DNA from: Streptomyces triticagri
GTDB lineage: Bacteria > Actinomycetota > Actinomycetes > Streptomycetales > Streptomycetaceae
DNA: 64,000 nucleotides
Assembly: GCF_003429565.1 (NCBI RefSeq)
Contig: NZ_QUAK01000013.1
Location: 20,046 to 84,045, forward strand
Reading direction: 5' to 3'
Shown in pieces: positions 9,012-17,314 of this stretch. Position 1 is the stretch's first letter. Each line of letters opens with the position of its first letter. The translations under genes and the position numbers were made by a program. The notes below the pieces were generated by a model. The model saw nothing but the letters and a program-made list of their open reading frames with translations, ran no database searches and had not been told where the DNA came from.

Positions 9012-9878
9012 ATGTCCAATGGTCAGTGGTACCCGCCGGAGTGGCCCGAGCGCATCCGCGCGCTCGCCGCCGGGGAGATCACCGCCGTGACCCCGCGCCG
9101 GGCCGCGACCGTCATGCTCCTCAAGGACACCCCCGAAGGCCCCGCCGTGCACATGCTGCGCCGCCGGGCCTCGATGGCCTTCGCCGGCGGCGCCTACGCC
9201 TACCCGGGCGGGTCGGTCGATCCCCGGGACGACGACCGCCTGGTCGGCTGGGCCGGACCGGGACTCGACGACTGGGCCGCGCGCCTCGGTGTCGCACCGG
9301 CCGAGGCGCAGGCCGTCGTCTGCGCCGCCGTACGGGAGACGTACGAGGAGGCGGGCGTGCTGCTCGCCGGGCCGACCCCGGACACCGTCGTCGGCGACAC
9401 CACCGGCGCGGACTGGGAGCGGGACCGGCTCGCGCTGGTGGAACGGGAGCTGTCGTTCGCCGAGTTCCTGGACCGGCGGGGGCTGTGCCTGCGGTCTGAT
9501 CTGCTGGGTGCGTGGGCGCGCTGGATCACCCCGGAGTTCGAGCCGAAACGGTTCGACACCTGGTTCTTCGCCGCATCCCTGCCCGGCGGTCAGCGCACCC
9601 GGAACGCCTCCACCGAGGCCGACCGCACGGTCTGGACGCTCCCGTCCGCGGCGGCCGAGAGCTACGACCGCGGCGACCTCCTGATGATGCCCCCGACCAT
9701 CGCCACCCTGCGCCAGCTGCTGCCGTACGAGGACGTCGCCGCCGCGCTCGCGGCGGCCGCGGACCGCGACCTGACGCCGGTACTCGCCCGGGCCCGCCTC
9801 ACCGAGGGCGAACTCGTGCTCAGCTGGCCGGGCCACGACGAGTTCACCAAGCACATCGACATCAAGGGTTCCGTATGA
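9012..9878 (+). CDS. NUDIX-type hydrolase
   Basis: Probable nucleoside-diphosphate-linked pyrophosphohydrolase of 288 residues. The NUDIX box is discernible: FAGGAYAYPGG, then AAVRETYEEAG (about residues 99-109), whose glutamates would bind metal. A roughly 40-residue stretch between the GG and the REx2EE part is longer than in compact NUDIX enzymes, as in the mammalian NUDT19/RP2-like group. Substrate is unknown; CoA derivatives are known for NUDT19. The stop overlaps the next start (ATGA at 9875-9878), coupling it to the metallo-beta-lactamase-fold gene. Confidence 0.85.
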   Translation: MSNGQWYPPEWPERIRALAAGEITAVTPRRAATVMLLKDTPEGPAVHMLRRRASMAFAGGAYAYPGGSVDPRDDDRLVGWAGPGLDDWAARLGVAPAEAQAVVCAAVRETYEEAGVLLAGPTPDTVVGDTTGADWERDRLALVERELSFAEFLDRRGLCLRSDLLGAWARWITPEFEPKRFDTWFFAASLPGGQRTRNASTEADRTVWTLPSAAAESYDRGDLLMMPPTIATLRQLLPYEDVAAALAAAADRDLTPVLARARLTEGELVLSWPGHDEFTKHIDIKGSV

Positions 9879-10705
9879 CCGACGCGGCCGCGCTGCCCGG
9901 CCAGCCGAGGGGAGCGGTCCTGTCGGGACCGGCGACGGCACGGGCGGTCAACGTCCTCGCGCCGAACCCCTCCGCGATGACCCTGGACGGCACCAACACC
10001 TGGATCGTGGCCGAGCCCGACTCCGACCTGGCCGTGGTGATCGACCCCGGCCCGCTCGACGACGCCCATCTGCGGCGGGTCGTCGACACCGCGGAGCGCG
10101 CCGGAAAGCGGGTCGCCCTCACCCTCCTCACGCACGGGCACCCGGACCACGCCGAGGGCGCGGCCCGTTTCGCCGAGCTGACCCGGACCCCTGTCAGGGC
10201 CCTCGACCCCGCGCTCCGCCTCGGCGACGAAGGGCTCGAGGCGGGCGACGTGGTGGAGCTCGGCGGTCTCGAACTGCGCGTCGTCCCCGCACCCGGCCAC
10301 ACCGCGGACTCGCTGTGCTTCCATCTCCCGGCCGACCAGGCGCTGTTGACGGGCGACACGATTCTGGGGCGCGGTACGACGGTGGTGGCGCACCCGGACG
10401 GAAGGCTCGGCGACTACCTGGACACACTGCGCCGGATCCGTTCCCTGACGGTCGACGACGGGGTGCACACGGTGCTGCCCGGACACGGGCCGGTGCTCGA
10501 CGACGCACAGGGCGCCGTGGAGTTCTACCTCGCGCACCGGGCCGGCCGGCTCGCCCAGGTCGAGACCGCGGTCGAGGCCGGCCACCGCACACCGTCCGAT
10601 GTGGTGGCCCACGTGTACGCCGACGTGGACCGCTCACTGTGGCCGGCCGCGGAGCTGTCGGTGCGCGCGCAGCTGGAGTACCTCGGCGAGCACGGCCTGA
10701 TCTGA
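9875..10705 (+). CDS. Metallo-beta-lactamase-fold hydrolase
   Basis: Cytosolic metal-dependent hydrolase (276 residues) of the LACTB2/glyoxalase-II-like group. The zinc motif THGHPDHAEG (HxHxDH) lies at about residues 87-96. A further histidine in PAPGHTADS, an aspartate in LLTGDTILGRG and a histidine in LPGHGPV complete the site. Residues 205-276 form a winged-helix-like C-terminal domain. Substrate is unknown. The order NUDIX, MBL, divergent crp is conserved with S. coelicolor and M. tuberculosis (Rv3677c, recalled). Confidence 0.88.
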   Translation: MTDAAALPGQPRGAVLSGPATARAVNVLAPNPSAMTLDGTNTWIVAEPDSDLAVVIDPGPLDDAHLRRVVDTAERAGKRVALTLLTHGHPDHAEGAARFAELTRTPVRALDPALRLGDEGLEAGDVVELGGLELRVVPAPGHTADSLCFHLPADQALLTGDTILGRGTTVVAHPDGRLGDYLDTLRRIRSLTVDDGVHTVLPGHGPVLDDAQGAVEFYLAHRAGRLAQVETAVEAGHRTPSDVVAHVYADVDRSLWPAAELSVRAQLEYLGEHGLI

Positions 10706-10748
10706 CTTGCCCGCGGCGCGGCCGCCGTCGGGGGTCTCTTCTGCGAGC

Positions 10749-11125
10749 GGCGCACTTGCTCCGGAACGGCGCACTCGCTCCGGAGCGGGCGCTCGTGCTC
10801 CGGAGGGTGCCCTCACGTGCGAGCGGCACGCCGCGGCCGTACGGCTCTCGCTCCTGGGCGGCGGTCTCTCTCGCCCGGTGAGCGGTGCTCGCACTTCAGA
10901 GCAGTGCACCCGTCCGTAGGCACCGCTACCTCGAGCAGAGCGGTGGCCTCGCTCCCGGTCGGTGGTCTCGGCCCGGCGAGCGGGCTCGCGCGCGCTTCAG
11001 AGTGGTGCTCTCGCCGCTGGGCAGTACTCGCGCTCACTCCGCAACGGCGCTCTCGCCAGTGTGCGCAGTGCTCTCTCGCTCCGGGGCGCCGCTCGCGTCC
11101 GGGAGCGCCGCTCTCGTCCCGTACG
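10749..11125. repeat. Decayed 19-bp tandem repeat field in a non-coding gap
   Basis: The 497-base gap between the MBL gene and crp holds no convincing gene. Instead it contains degenerate units. GGCGCACTTGCTCCGGAAC (10749-10767) and GGCGCACTCGCTCCGGAGC (10768-10786) are near-identical neighbours followed by a 20-base variant. GCCGCTCGCGTCCGGGAGC (11088-11106) and a diverged copy (11107-11125) lie at the far end. The middle shows the same GCGCTC/CTCGC words in looser spacing. It looks like an eroded minisatellite. Confidence 0.65.
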
Positions 11126-11132
11126 CGGCGAA

Positions 11133-11172
11133 GGGCCCACCCCCGGCGGCGAACCGCCAGGAGGTGGGCCCC
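11133..11172 (-). terminator. Terminator of crp
   Basis: GGGCCCACC (11133-11141) pairs with GGTGGGCCC (11164-11172), with an inner GGCGG/CCGCC stem. It lies 30 bases beyond the crp stop on the minus strand. Confidence 0.7.
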
Positions 11173-11202
11173 TGACCGGGCGGACCCGGCTTCGTAGCTT
11201 CG

Positions 11203-11877
11203 TCAGCGGGAGCGCTTGGCCAGCCGCTCCACGTCGAGCAGGATCACGGCACGGGCCTCCAGGCGGAGCCAGCCGCGGCCGGCGAAGTCGGCCAGCGCCT
11301 TGTTCACCGTCTCGCGGGAGGCGCCGACCAGCTGCGCCAGCTCTTCCTGCGTGAGGTCGTGGACGACGTGGATGCCCTCCTCCGACTGCACGCCGAACCG
11401 GCGCGACAGGTCGAGCAGCGCGCGGGCGACACGGCCCGGCACATCGGAGAACACCAGGTCGGACATCTGGTCGTTGGTCTTGCGCAGCCGTCGGGCGATG
11501 GCGCGCAGGAGGGCGGATGCCACCTCGGGCCGGATGCTCAGCCAGGGCTGGAGGTCTCCGTGGCCGAGGCCGAGGAGCTTCACCTCGGTCAGGGCGCTGG
11601 CGGTGGCGGTACGCGGACCGGGGTCGAAGAGCGACAGCTCACCGATCAGCTCACCGGGGCCGAGGACGGCGAGCATGTTCTCCCGGCCGTCGGGTGAGGT
11701 GCGGTGCAGCTTCACCTTGCCCTCGGTGACCACGTAGAGGCGGTCACCGGGGTCGCCCTCATGGAAAAGTGCGTCGCCGCGCGCGAGCGTCACCTCACTC
11801 ATGGAGGCGCGCAGGTCCGCGGCCTGCTCGTCATCGAGCGCCGCGAAGAGCGGGGCGCGCCGCAGAACGTCGTCCAC
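11203..11877 (-). CDS. crp: Cyclic AMP receptor protein Crp
   Basis: Global transcription factor of the CRP/FNR family (224 residues). It controls germination, development and antibiotic production in S. coelicolor. The cyclic-nucleotide domain fills residues 1-120, with the phosphate-binding cassette LIGELSLFDPGPRTATA (about 77-93). A dimerisation helix follows. The C-terminal winged helix has recognition helix ASRETVNKALADF (about 185-197). A Crp-type operator lies 67-80 bases upstream of its start, in the region shared with divergent nth, so autoregulation is likely. Confidence 0.96.
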   Translation of the reverse strand: MDDVLRRAPLFAALDDEQAADLRASMSEVTLARGDALFHEGDPGDRLYVVTEGKVKLHRTSPDGRENMLAVLGPGELIGELSLFDPGPRTATASALTEVKLLGLGHGDLQPWLSIRPEVASALLRAIARRLRKTNDQMSDLVFSDVPGRVARALLDLSRRFGVQSEEGIHVVHDLTQEELAQLVGASRETVNKALADFAGRGWLRLEARAVILLDVERLAKRSR

Positions 11878-11943
11878 GAGTTCTCTCCTAGGTCGACCTG
11901 CATCAAGGGAACGGGGTCCCCATGATGCCGGACGGTCAAAACA

Positions 11944-11957
11944 GTGTGATCAGTCAC
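11944..11957. promoter_or_regulatory. Crp-type operator between crp and nth
   Basis: GTGTGATCAGTCAC fits the reported Streptomyces Crp motif GTG(N)6GNCAC exactly (GTG, TGATCA, G, T, CAC). It also contains the symmetric TGTGA-TCAG-TCACA. It lies 67 bases upstream of the crp start. The motif is quoted from memory. Confidence 0.65.
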
Positions 11958-12235
11958 AAGTTTGCCGTACGGAAGAGGGGTGTCGTACGCCAGGGGGCCC
12001 AATCGGGGGCTGTTGCGCAGGCTCCGGGGCGGATGTCAGTGGCTGGCTCTACGCTGGCCGAGTGTCCAATACGCCGGTGAGAGCACAGGCCGAGGGGGCT
12101 GGGACCGTGTCCGCACAGCGCAGTTCCGCTGTGGGCGAACAGCCTGCGCCGCCCGCGGAAAAGCCCGCGAATTCCACGTCCAGGGGGCGATCCGCCCCGG
12201 CGTAGGCGACACAGCAGGCGGCGAAGACACCGAGG
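11958..12235. other. Rest of the crp/nth intergenic region
   Basis: No independent gene is recognised in this stretch. It must contain the nth promoter. Its last 60 bases already have the GAAGACACCGAGG-type repeat character that continues into the nth lysine-rich tail. Confidence 0.4.
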
Positions 12236-13216
12236 GTGACGAAGACACCGAGGGCGGCGAGGACGACGAAGGCATCGAACGCGAAGCCGGAACCGACGGC
12301 GAAGAAGGCACCTGAGACCGCGAAGAAGGCGCCGAGGAAGACACCGACCGCGAAGAAGGCACCACAGGCGGCGAAGAAGGCGACCGCGTCGGCGGACTCC
12401 GCCGAGCCCCCCAAGCCCGTCAAGGTCGTCAAGCCCGTCCGGATCTCCCCGGACGAGTCGCGGACCGCCCTGGTCCGCCGCGCCCGCCGGATCAACCGCG
12501 AGCTCGCCGAGGTCTATCCGTACGCCCACCCGGAGCTCGACTTCGAGAACCCCTTCCAGCTCCTGGTGGCCACGGTCCTCTCCGCACAGACGACGGACCT
12601 GAGGGTGAACCAGACGACGCCGGCCCTGTTCGCCGCGTACCCCACCCCGGAGGACCTGGCCGCAGCGAATCCGGAGGAGGTCGAGGAGCTGATCCGGCCG
12701 ACCGGCTTCTTCCGGGCGAAGACCCGCTCGATCATGGGCCTCGCCACGGCCCTGCGGGACCGGCACGGCGGCGAGGTCCCGGGCCGCCTCGACGACCTGG
12801 TCAAGCTCCCGGGCGTCGGCCGCAAAACGGCGAACGTGGTCCTCGGCAACGCCTTCGGAGTCCCCGGCATCACCGTCGACACCCACTTCGGCCGCCTGGT
12901 CCGCCGCTGGAAATGGACCGACTCCGACGACCCGGAGAAGATCGAGGCCCTGGTCTGCGACCTCTTCCCGAAGAGCGACTGGACGATGCTGTCGCACCGG
13001 ATCATCTTCCACGGCCGCCGCATCTGCCACGCCCGCAAGCCGGCCTGCGGCGCCTGCCCGATCGCCCACCTCTGCCCGTCGTACGGCGAGGGGGAGACCG
13101 ATCCGGAGAAGGCGAAGAAGCTCCTGAAGTACGAGATGGGCGGCCTGCCGGGCCAGCGCCTCAAGCCCCCGCCGGACTACCCGGGCAAGCCCGCACCCCG
13201 ACTGGGCGCCGCGTAG
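12236..13216 (+). CDS. nth: Endonuclease III with a lysine-rich N-terminal tail
   Basis: Base-excision repair DNA glycosylase/AP lyase for oxidised pyrimidines. The catalytic core (about residues 70-326) has the helix-hairpin-helix [12 protein letters not shown] (191-202, lysine nucleophile K197), aspartate D215 in VDTHFGR, and a [4Fe-4S] motif C264-x6-C271-x2-C274-x5-C280. Residues 1-60 are a low-complexity KKAP/AAKK tail not found in E. coli Nth. No ATG, GTG or TTG occurs in frame between GTG 12236 and the core, so the tail is very probably translated. It resembles the TopA tail further right in this window and may anchor the enzyme on DNA. Confidence 0.94.
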   Translation: MTKTPRAARTTKASNAKPEPTAKKAPETAKKAPRKTPTAKKAPQAAKKATASADSAEPPKPVKVVKPVRISPDESRTALVRRARRINRELAEVYPYAHPELDFENPFQLLVATVLSAQTTDLRVNQTTPALFAAYPTPEDLAAANPEEVEELIRPTGFFRAKTRSIMGLATALRDRHGGEVPGRLDDLVKLPGVGRKTANVVLGNAFGVPGITVDTHFGRLVRRWKWTDSDDPEKIEALVCDLFPKSDWTMLSHRIIFHGRRICHARKPACGACPIAHLCPSYGEGETDPEKAKKLLKYEMGGLPGQRLKPPPDYPGKPAPRLGAA

Positions 13217-13326
13217 GACACCGGACACCCGCCGCTCGCGGAACGAACCGGAGGGCTGCACGCGTTGTCCTCGACAGTGCCCGCACGCAGAGCGTCGGCA
13301 CGCAGAACTACGGAGAACGGAGGGGG

Positions 13327-14037
13327 ATGCCCGTGACCCGCGCCAGCGAGGCCGCAGCCCGCAGCGGTGACGAGGTGACCGTCAGCCGGGAGCAGCTGCC
13401 CGAGTGGCTGACCCCGGTGGCCGCGGCCGCCGAGAGCGTCGCCCCGAGCGAGCTCAGCCGCTTCCTGCCGCCGGAGAGCGGCGCCGGGCGGCAGTCCGCC
13501 GTGCTCGTCCTGTTCGGCGAGGGCGAGCAGGGGCCCGAGCTCTTGCTCATGGAGCGGGCGAGCTCGCTCCGCTCGCACGCGGGCCAGCCCTCCTTCCCCG
13601 GCGGGGCGCTCGATCCGGAGGACGGCGATCCGGCCACCACCGGCCCCTTGCGCGCCGCGCTCCGGGAGGCCGAGGAGGAGACCGGCCTCGACCCGACCGG
13701 TGTCCAGATCTTCGGCGTGCTGCCGAAGCTGTACATCCCGGTGAGCGGTTTCGTCGTCACGCCCGTACTGGCTTGGTGGCGGCGGCCCAGCGCGATCGGG
13801 GTGGTCGATCCGGCCGAGACCGCGCGGGTCTTCACGGTTCCCGTGTCCCATCTCACGGATCCCGAGCACCGCGTGACGTCGGTGCATCCACGGGGACACC
13901 AGGGGCCGGCGTTCCTGGTGGGACCCGCCCTGGTCTGGGGTTTTACGGCCGGGGTGATCGACCGGATCCTGCACTTCGCGGGCTGGGAGAGGCCGTGGGA
14001 CCGCTCGAAGCAGGTCCCGCTCGACTGGCACGCATGA
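13327..14037 (+). CDS. NUDIX hydrolase, CoA pyrophosphatase type
   Basis: Predicted to cleave CoA or its esters to phosphopantetheine and 3',5'-ADP (236 residues). It has the UPF0035/NudL signature: RASSLRSHAGQPSFPGGALDPEDGD precedes the NUDIX box G-x5-E-x7-REAEEETGLD (about residues 90-125). GGAGG at 13319-13323 is 3 bases from ATG 13327 but 9 bases from GTG 13333, so the true start may be the GTG. It occupies the position of M. tuberculosis Rv3672c, between nth and marP. Confidence 0.9.
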   Translation: MPVTRASEAAARSGDEVTVSREQLPEWLTPVAAAAESVAPSELSRFLPPESGAGRQSAVLVLFGEGEQGPELLLMERASSLRSHAGQPSFPGGALDPEDGDPATTGPLRAALREAEEETGLDPTGVQIFGVLPKLYIPVSGFVVTPVLAWWRRPSAIGVVDPAETARVFTVPVSHLTDPEHRVTSVHPRGHQGPAFLVGPALVWGFTAGVIDRILHFAGWERPWDRSKQVPLDWHA

Positions 14038-14173
14038 CAGGGTGGGCACTCGCGCCATGCGCCGCGGGGGCCACGACCGTCTGGATCCGGCCACCGGACT
14101 GGGCGGCCATGGCCAGGAAGAGTCGATTGGCCGGTAAGGGGCGGATCCGTGATGCGAGGCGAGGTTTGACTCG

Positions 14174-15373
14174 GTGAACGTGCTGGACTTCCTGCTCCTC
14201 CTCGCCGCCGTATGGTTCGCGATCGTCGGATACCGCCAGGGCTTCGTCGTGGGCATCCTCTCGGTGATCGGCTTCCTGGGCGGCGGTCTGGTCGCCATCT
14301 ATCTGCTGCCGATCATCTGGGACGCGATGACGGACGAGCAGAAGGTGAGCACCGCCGCGGCCATCGTCGCCGTCGCCGTGATCATCATCTGCGCCTCGAT
14401 CGGCCAGGCATTCACCACCCACCTGGGCAACAAACTCCGCAGGTACATCACCTGGTCGCCCGCCCGCGCCCTGGACGCCACCGGCGGCGCTCTGGTCAAT
14501 GTGCTCGCGATGCTGCTGGTCGCCTGGCTGATCGGCTCCGCCCTGGCCGGCACCACGCTGCCGACGCTCGGCAAGGAGGTCCGTAACTCCAAGGTGCTGA
14601 CCGGTGTCTCGCAGGCGCTGCCGGAGCAGGCGGGCACCTGGTTCGCCGACTTCTCCTCGGCCCTCGCGCAGAACGGCTTCCCGCAGGTCTTCAGCCCGTT
14701 CGCCAACGAGCCGATCACCGAGGTCCAGCCGCCCGACCCGAAGCTCGCGGGCAGCCAGGTCGCCGCCCGCGCGAAGAAGTCCATCGTGAAGGTCGTCGGT
14801 ACCGCGGAGAGCTGCAACAAGGTCCTGGAGGGCACCGGTTTCGTCTTCTCCGAGCGCCGCGTGATGACCAATGCGCATGTCGTGGGCGGCGTGGACGAGC
14901 CGACCGTGCAGATAGGCGGCGAGGGCAGGCAGTACGACGCCAAGGTGGTGCTCTACGACTGGGAGCGCGACATCGCCGTACTCGATGTGCCGGATCTGAG
15001 GGCGAAGCCGCTGCAGTTCACCGACCAGGACGCGTCCAGCGGCAAGAGCGCCATCGTCGCGGGCTTCCCGGAGAACGGCGCGTACGACGTCCGCTCCGCC
15101 CGGGTCCGCGGCCGGATCAATGCGAACGGCCCGGACATCTACCACCGCGGCACCGTCCGCCGCGACGTCTACTCCCTCTACGCCACCGTGCGGCAGGGCA
15201 ATTCGGGCGGCCCGCTGCTGACTCCGGACGGCAAGGTCTACGGAGTGGTGTTCGCCAAGTCCCTCGACGACCCGGACACCGGGTACGCGCTGACGGCCGA
15301 CGAGGTGCGCGAGGACATCAAGCTCGGTCGCGCCGCCAAGCAGCAGGTGGACAGCGAGGGTTGCGCACTGTGA
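14174..15373 (+). CDS. Membrane-anchored serine protease, MarP-like
   Basis: Periplasm-facing protease. In M. tuberculosis, MarP processes a peptidoglycan hydrolase under acid stress. The N-terminal CvpA/colicin-V-like domain (1-130) has four hydrophobic helices. The trypsin-like domain (about 195-399) has catalytic H235 (TNAHVV), D266 (ERDIAVL) and S344 (QGNSGGPL). C214 and C398 could form the regulatory disulfide known in MarP, though this is only inferred. It starts at GTG 14174. Length (399) and residue spacing match MarP almost exactly. Confidence 0.92.
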   Translation: MNVLDFLLLLAAVWFAIVGYRQGFVVGILSVIGFLGGGLVAIYLLPIIWDAMTDEQKVSTAAAIVAVAVIIICASIGQAFTTHLGNKLRRYITWSPARALDATGGALVNVLAMLLVAWLIGSALAGTTLPTLGKEVRNSKVLTGVSQALPEQAGTWFADFSSALAQNGFPQVFSPFANEPITEVQPPDPKLAGSQVAARAKKSIVKVVGTAESCNKVLEGTGFVFSERRVMTNAHVVGGVDEPTVQIGGEGRQYDAKVVLYDWERDIAVLDVPDLRAKPLQFTDQDASSGKSAIVAGFPENGAYDVRSARVRGRINANGPDIYHRGTVRRDVYSLYATVRQGNSGGPLLTPDGKVYGVVFAKSLDDPDTGYALTADEVREDIKLGRAAKQQVDSEGCAL

Positions 15374-15763
15374 TCTGAGGGGGGCGACGTGACCTGAGGG
15401 TGGACGACCCGAGGGAGCGGGCGGCCTCAGCGAGGGTGCCGCAGCCGGGCCGACACCCACCGCGCCCTGCGCCGCAGAATGCGGGGAATACCCACCGCAT
15501 GCCCGGGATCGCTCTCCCCTCGGCCCTGGGGGCCACCACCCGGACGTGCCTGCGAGGCGGCCCTGGAGCGGCGGCGATTGCGTACTACGTCACTGTAGTC
15601 GTGCGTCCAGCCCATACCCGGACGTGTGCCCGTGGCCCATGGTCGGTAATCGCGGGGGTGCGGCCCAATCGGCTTATGCGCGGGGCAATTGGCGTTCGTA
15701 GCACAGAAGTTCACCCTCGGCGGAACGTCCCGCCGGTCCCGCTGGACGGTCGCCGGTCCCGGC
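15374..15763. other. Convergent intergenic region with possible small gene
   Basis: A 390-base gap between two convergent genes. The minus strand is open from 15714 to 15427 (95 codons), with an internal ATG at 15615 giving 62 residues (MGWTHDYSDVVRNRRR...). There is no clear ribosome site and I recognise no family. A short inverted repeat ACTAC-N6-GTAGT lies at about 15583-15598. Nothing else is supported. Confidence 0.3.
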
Positions 15764-16699
15764 CTACCGGTCGGGTTCCGGATCCTTCAGCCAGTTGATG
15801 AGCTCGGTGGAGAACGCCACCGGGTCCTCCTCGTGCGGGAAGTGCCCGAGTCCGTCGAACAGCCGCCAGCGGTACGGCGCTTCGACGTACTCGCCGGAGC
15901 CCGCGGCGCTGCGGGTGCGCATCACCGGGTCGAGCGAGCCGTGCAGATGCAGGGTCGGCACCCGTACCGGCATCTTCATCCGCCGGTTGAACTGGATGCC
16001 GTCCGGCCGCGCGAGCGAGCGCACCATCCAGCGGTAGGGCTCGATCGAGCAGTGCGCCGTGGACGGCACGCACATGGCTCGCCGGTACACCTCCACCGCC
16101 TCGTCGTCCGGAAGCCGCGGCCCCGACCACTCGCGGATCAGGCGCCCGGTCAGCGCGGCGTCGTCCGCGACGAGCCGGCGCTCGGGGATCCACGGCCGCT
16201 GGAAGCCCCAGATGTAGGAACCGGCCGCGGTCTGCTTGACGTCCGAGAGCATCGCCGAGCGCCAGCGCCGTGGGTGCGGCATGGAGGCGACCGCGAGCCG
16301 GCGCACCAGCTTGGGCCGCATCACGGCGGCGGTCCAGGCCAGATAGCCGCCGAGGTCGTGCCCGACGATCGCCGCGTCCGGCTCGCCGAGCGACCGTACG
16401 ACCCCGGTGATGTCGAGCGCCAGATTCGCCGGGTCGTAGCCGCGGGGTGTGCGGTCGCTGCCGCCGACGCCGCGCAGATCCATCGCGACTGCGCGGAAGC
16501 CGGCGTCGGCGAGCGCGGTCAGCTGGTGCCGCCAACTCCACCAGAACTGCGGGAAGCCGTGCAGCAGCAGGACGAGGGGACCGTCCCCCGCCTCGGCCAC
16601 GTGAAAGCGCGCGCCATTGGCGGCGACGTCCCGGTGCGTCCAGGGGCCGTCGATACGGACGGCCGAAACGGGCGCGGGTGGAGTGGCGGGTTCCGTCAT
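15764..16699 (-). CDS. Alpha/beta hydrolase, epoxide-hydrolase-like
   Basis: A 311-residue alpha/beta-fold hydrolase. The oxyanion motif HGFPQFWWSWR (about 52-62) and nucleophile elbow GHDLGGYLAW (about 118-127), with aspartate rather than serine as nucleophile, point to the epoxide hydrolase/dehalogenase branch. LHGSLDPVM and GLGHFPHEE supply the acid and histidine. It shares the position of M. tuberculosis ephE (Rv3670). The start overlaps the stop of the holin-like gene (ATGA at 16696-16699), so both belong to one operon. Natural substrate is unknown. Confidence 0.87.
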   Translation of the reverse strand: MTEPATPPAPVSAVRIDGPWTHRDVAANGARFHVAEAGDGPLVLLLHGFPQFWWSWRHQLTALADAGFRAVAMDLRGVGGSDRTPRGYDPANLALDITGVVRSLGEPDAAIVGHDLGGYLAWTAAVMRPKLVRRLAVASMPHPRRWRSAMLSDVKQTAAGSYIWGFQRPWIPERRLVADDAALTGRLIREWSGPRLPDDEAVEVYRRAMCVPSTAHCSIEPYRWMVRSLARPDGIQFNRRMKMPVRVPTLHLHGSLDPVMRTRSAAGSGEYVEAPYRWRLFDGLGHFPHEEDPVAFSTELINWLKDPEPDR

Positions 16700-17187
16700 G
16701 AGGACGAGCGTGCCACAGGCGCCGCGTCGACCGGGGTCGCGGCCGGCAGTTCGCTGGTCCCGGAGGGGACGGCGCGCGGATGCGGCTTGACGTTCCCCAG
16801 TACGGCGGCCGTCTCCTTGGCCGATGCCGCGACCTTCTGCGGGCCCTTGCTCTTCTTGGCCTTCTTGACGGAGAGGACGCCGATCAGCGCGAGCAGCCCG
16901 GCGACCAGGACGTTTGCCGCGAAGGAGAGCAGGAAGCAGACGGACAGATGCCAGCCGCTCCAGGCGTGGATGCCATACGCGAGGGCGAAGCTCAGCATCG
17001 GCAGCGAGAAGATGAGGACGGCCACCGCCGCGGCGAACGCTCCGCCGCCGATCCCGGCCCGCTTGGCGTCCTGCCGCAACTGGGCCTTGGCCAGCGCGAT
17101 CTCATCGTGCATCAGTGCGGACATCTCGGCGGTGGCCGAGGCGACCAGCTGTCCAAGGCTGCGGTCGGCGCCATCGGCTGCGCTCAT
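16696..17187 (-). CDS. Phage-holin-like actinobacterial membrane protein
   Basis: A 163-residue membrane protein of the putative holin superfamily III (DUF1469/Holin-X) type. An N-terminal amphipathic segment (SLGQLVASATAEMSALMHDEIALAKAQLRQD) precedes two hydrophobic helices (about 48-72 and 80-106), a KKAKKSKG basic stretch, and a Pro/Ala-rich tail. Despite the family name no phage genes are near. The conserved place beside the hydrolase and protease (M. tuberculosis Rv3669) suggests an envelope role. Function is unknown. Confidence 0.82.
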   Translation of the reverse strand: MSAADGADRSLGQLVASATAEMSALMHDEIALAKAQLRQDAKRAGIGGGAFAAAVAVLIFSLPMLSFALAYGIHAWSGWHLSVCFLLSFAANVLVAGLLALIGVLSVKKAKKSKGPQKVAASAKETAAVLGNVKPHPRAVPSGTSELPAATPVDAAPVARSSS

Positions 17188-17314
17188 CGCGGTCTCCCTC
17201 TTCTCTTCTGCTGCGGTGCCCCGGCCGGACGGCCGAGTGCCCGGGGGCCTACCCGGTCATACCGGGTCTACCCGAGAGTACGGGGCCGGTCCGGCGTGCG
17301 GGCCTGGAGTCGAA

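Noticed and set aside
16696..17187. Prophage remnant
   Set aside because: The holin-like protein stands alone in a conserved core operon, and no other phage gene is nearby.
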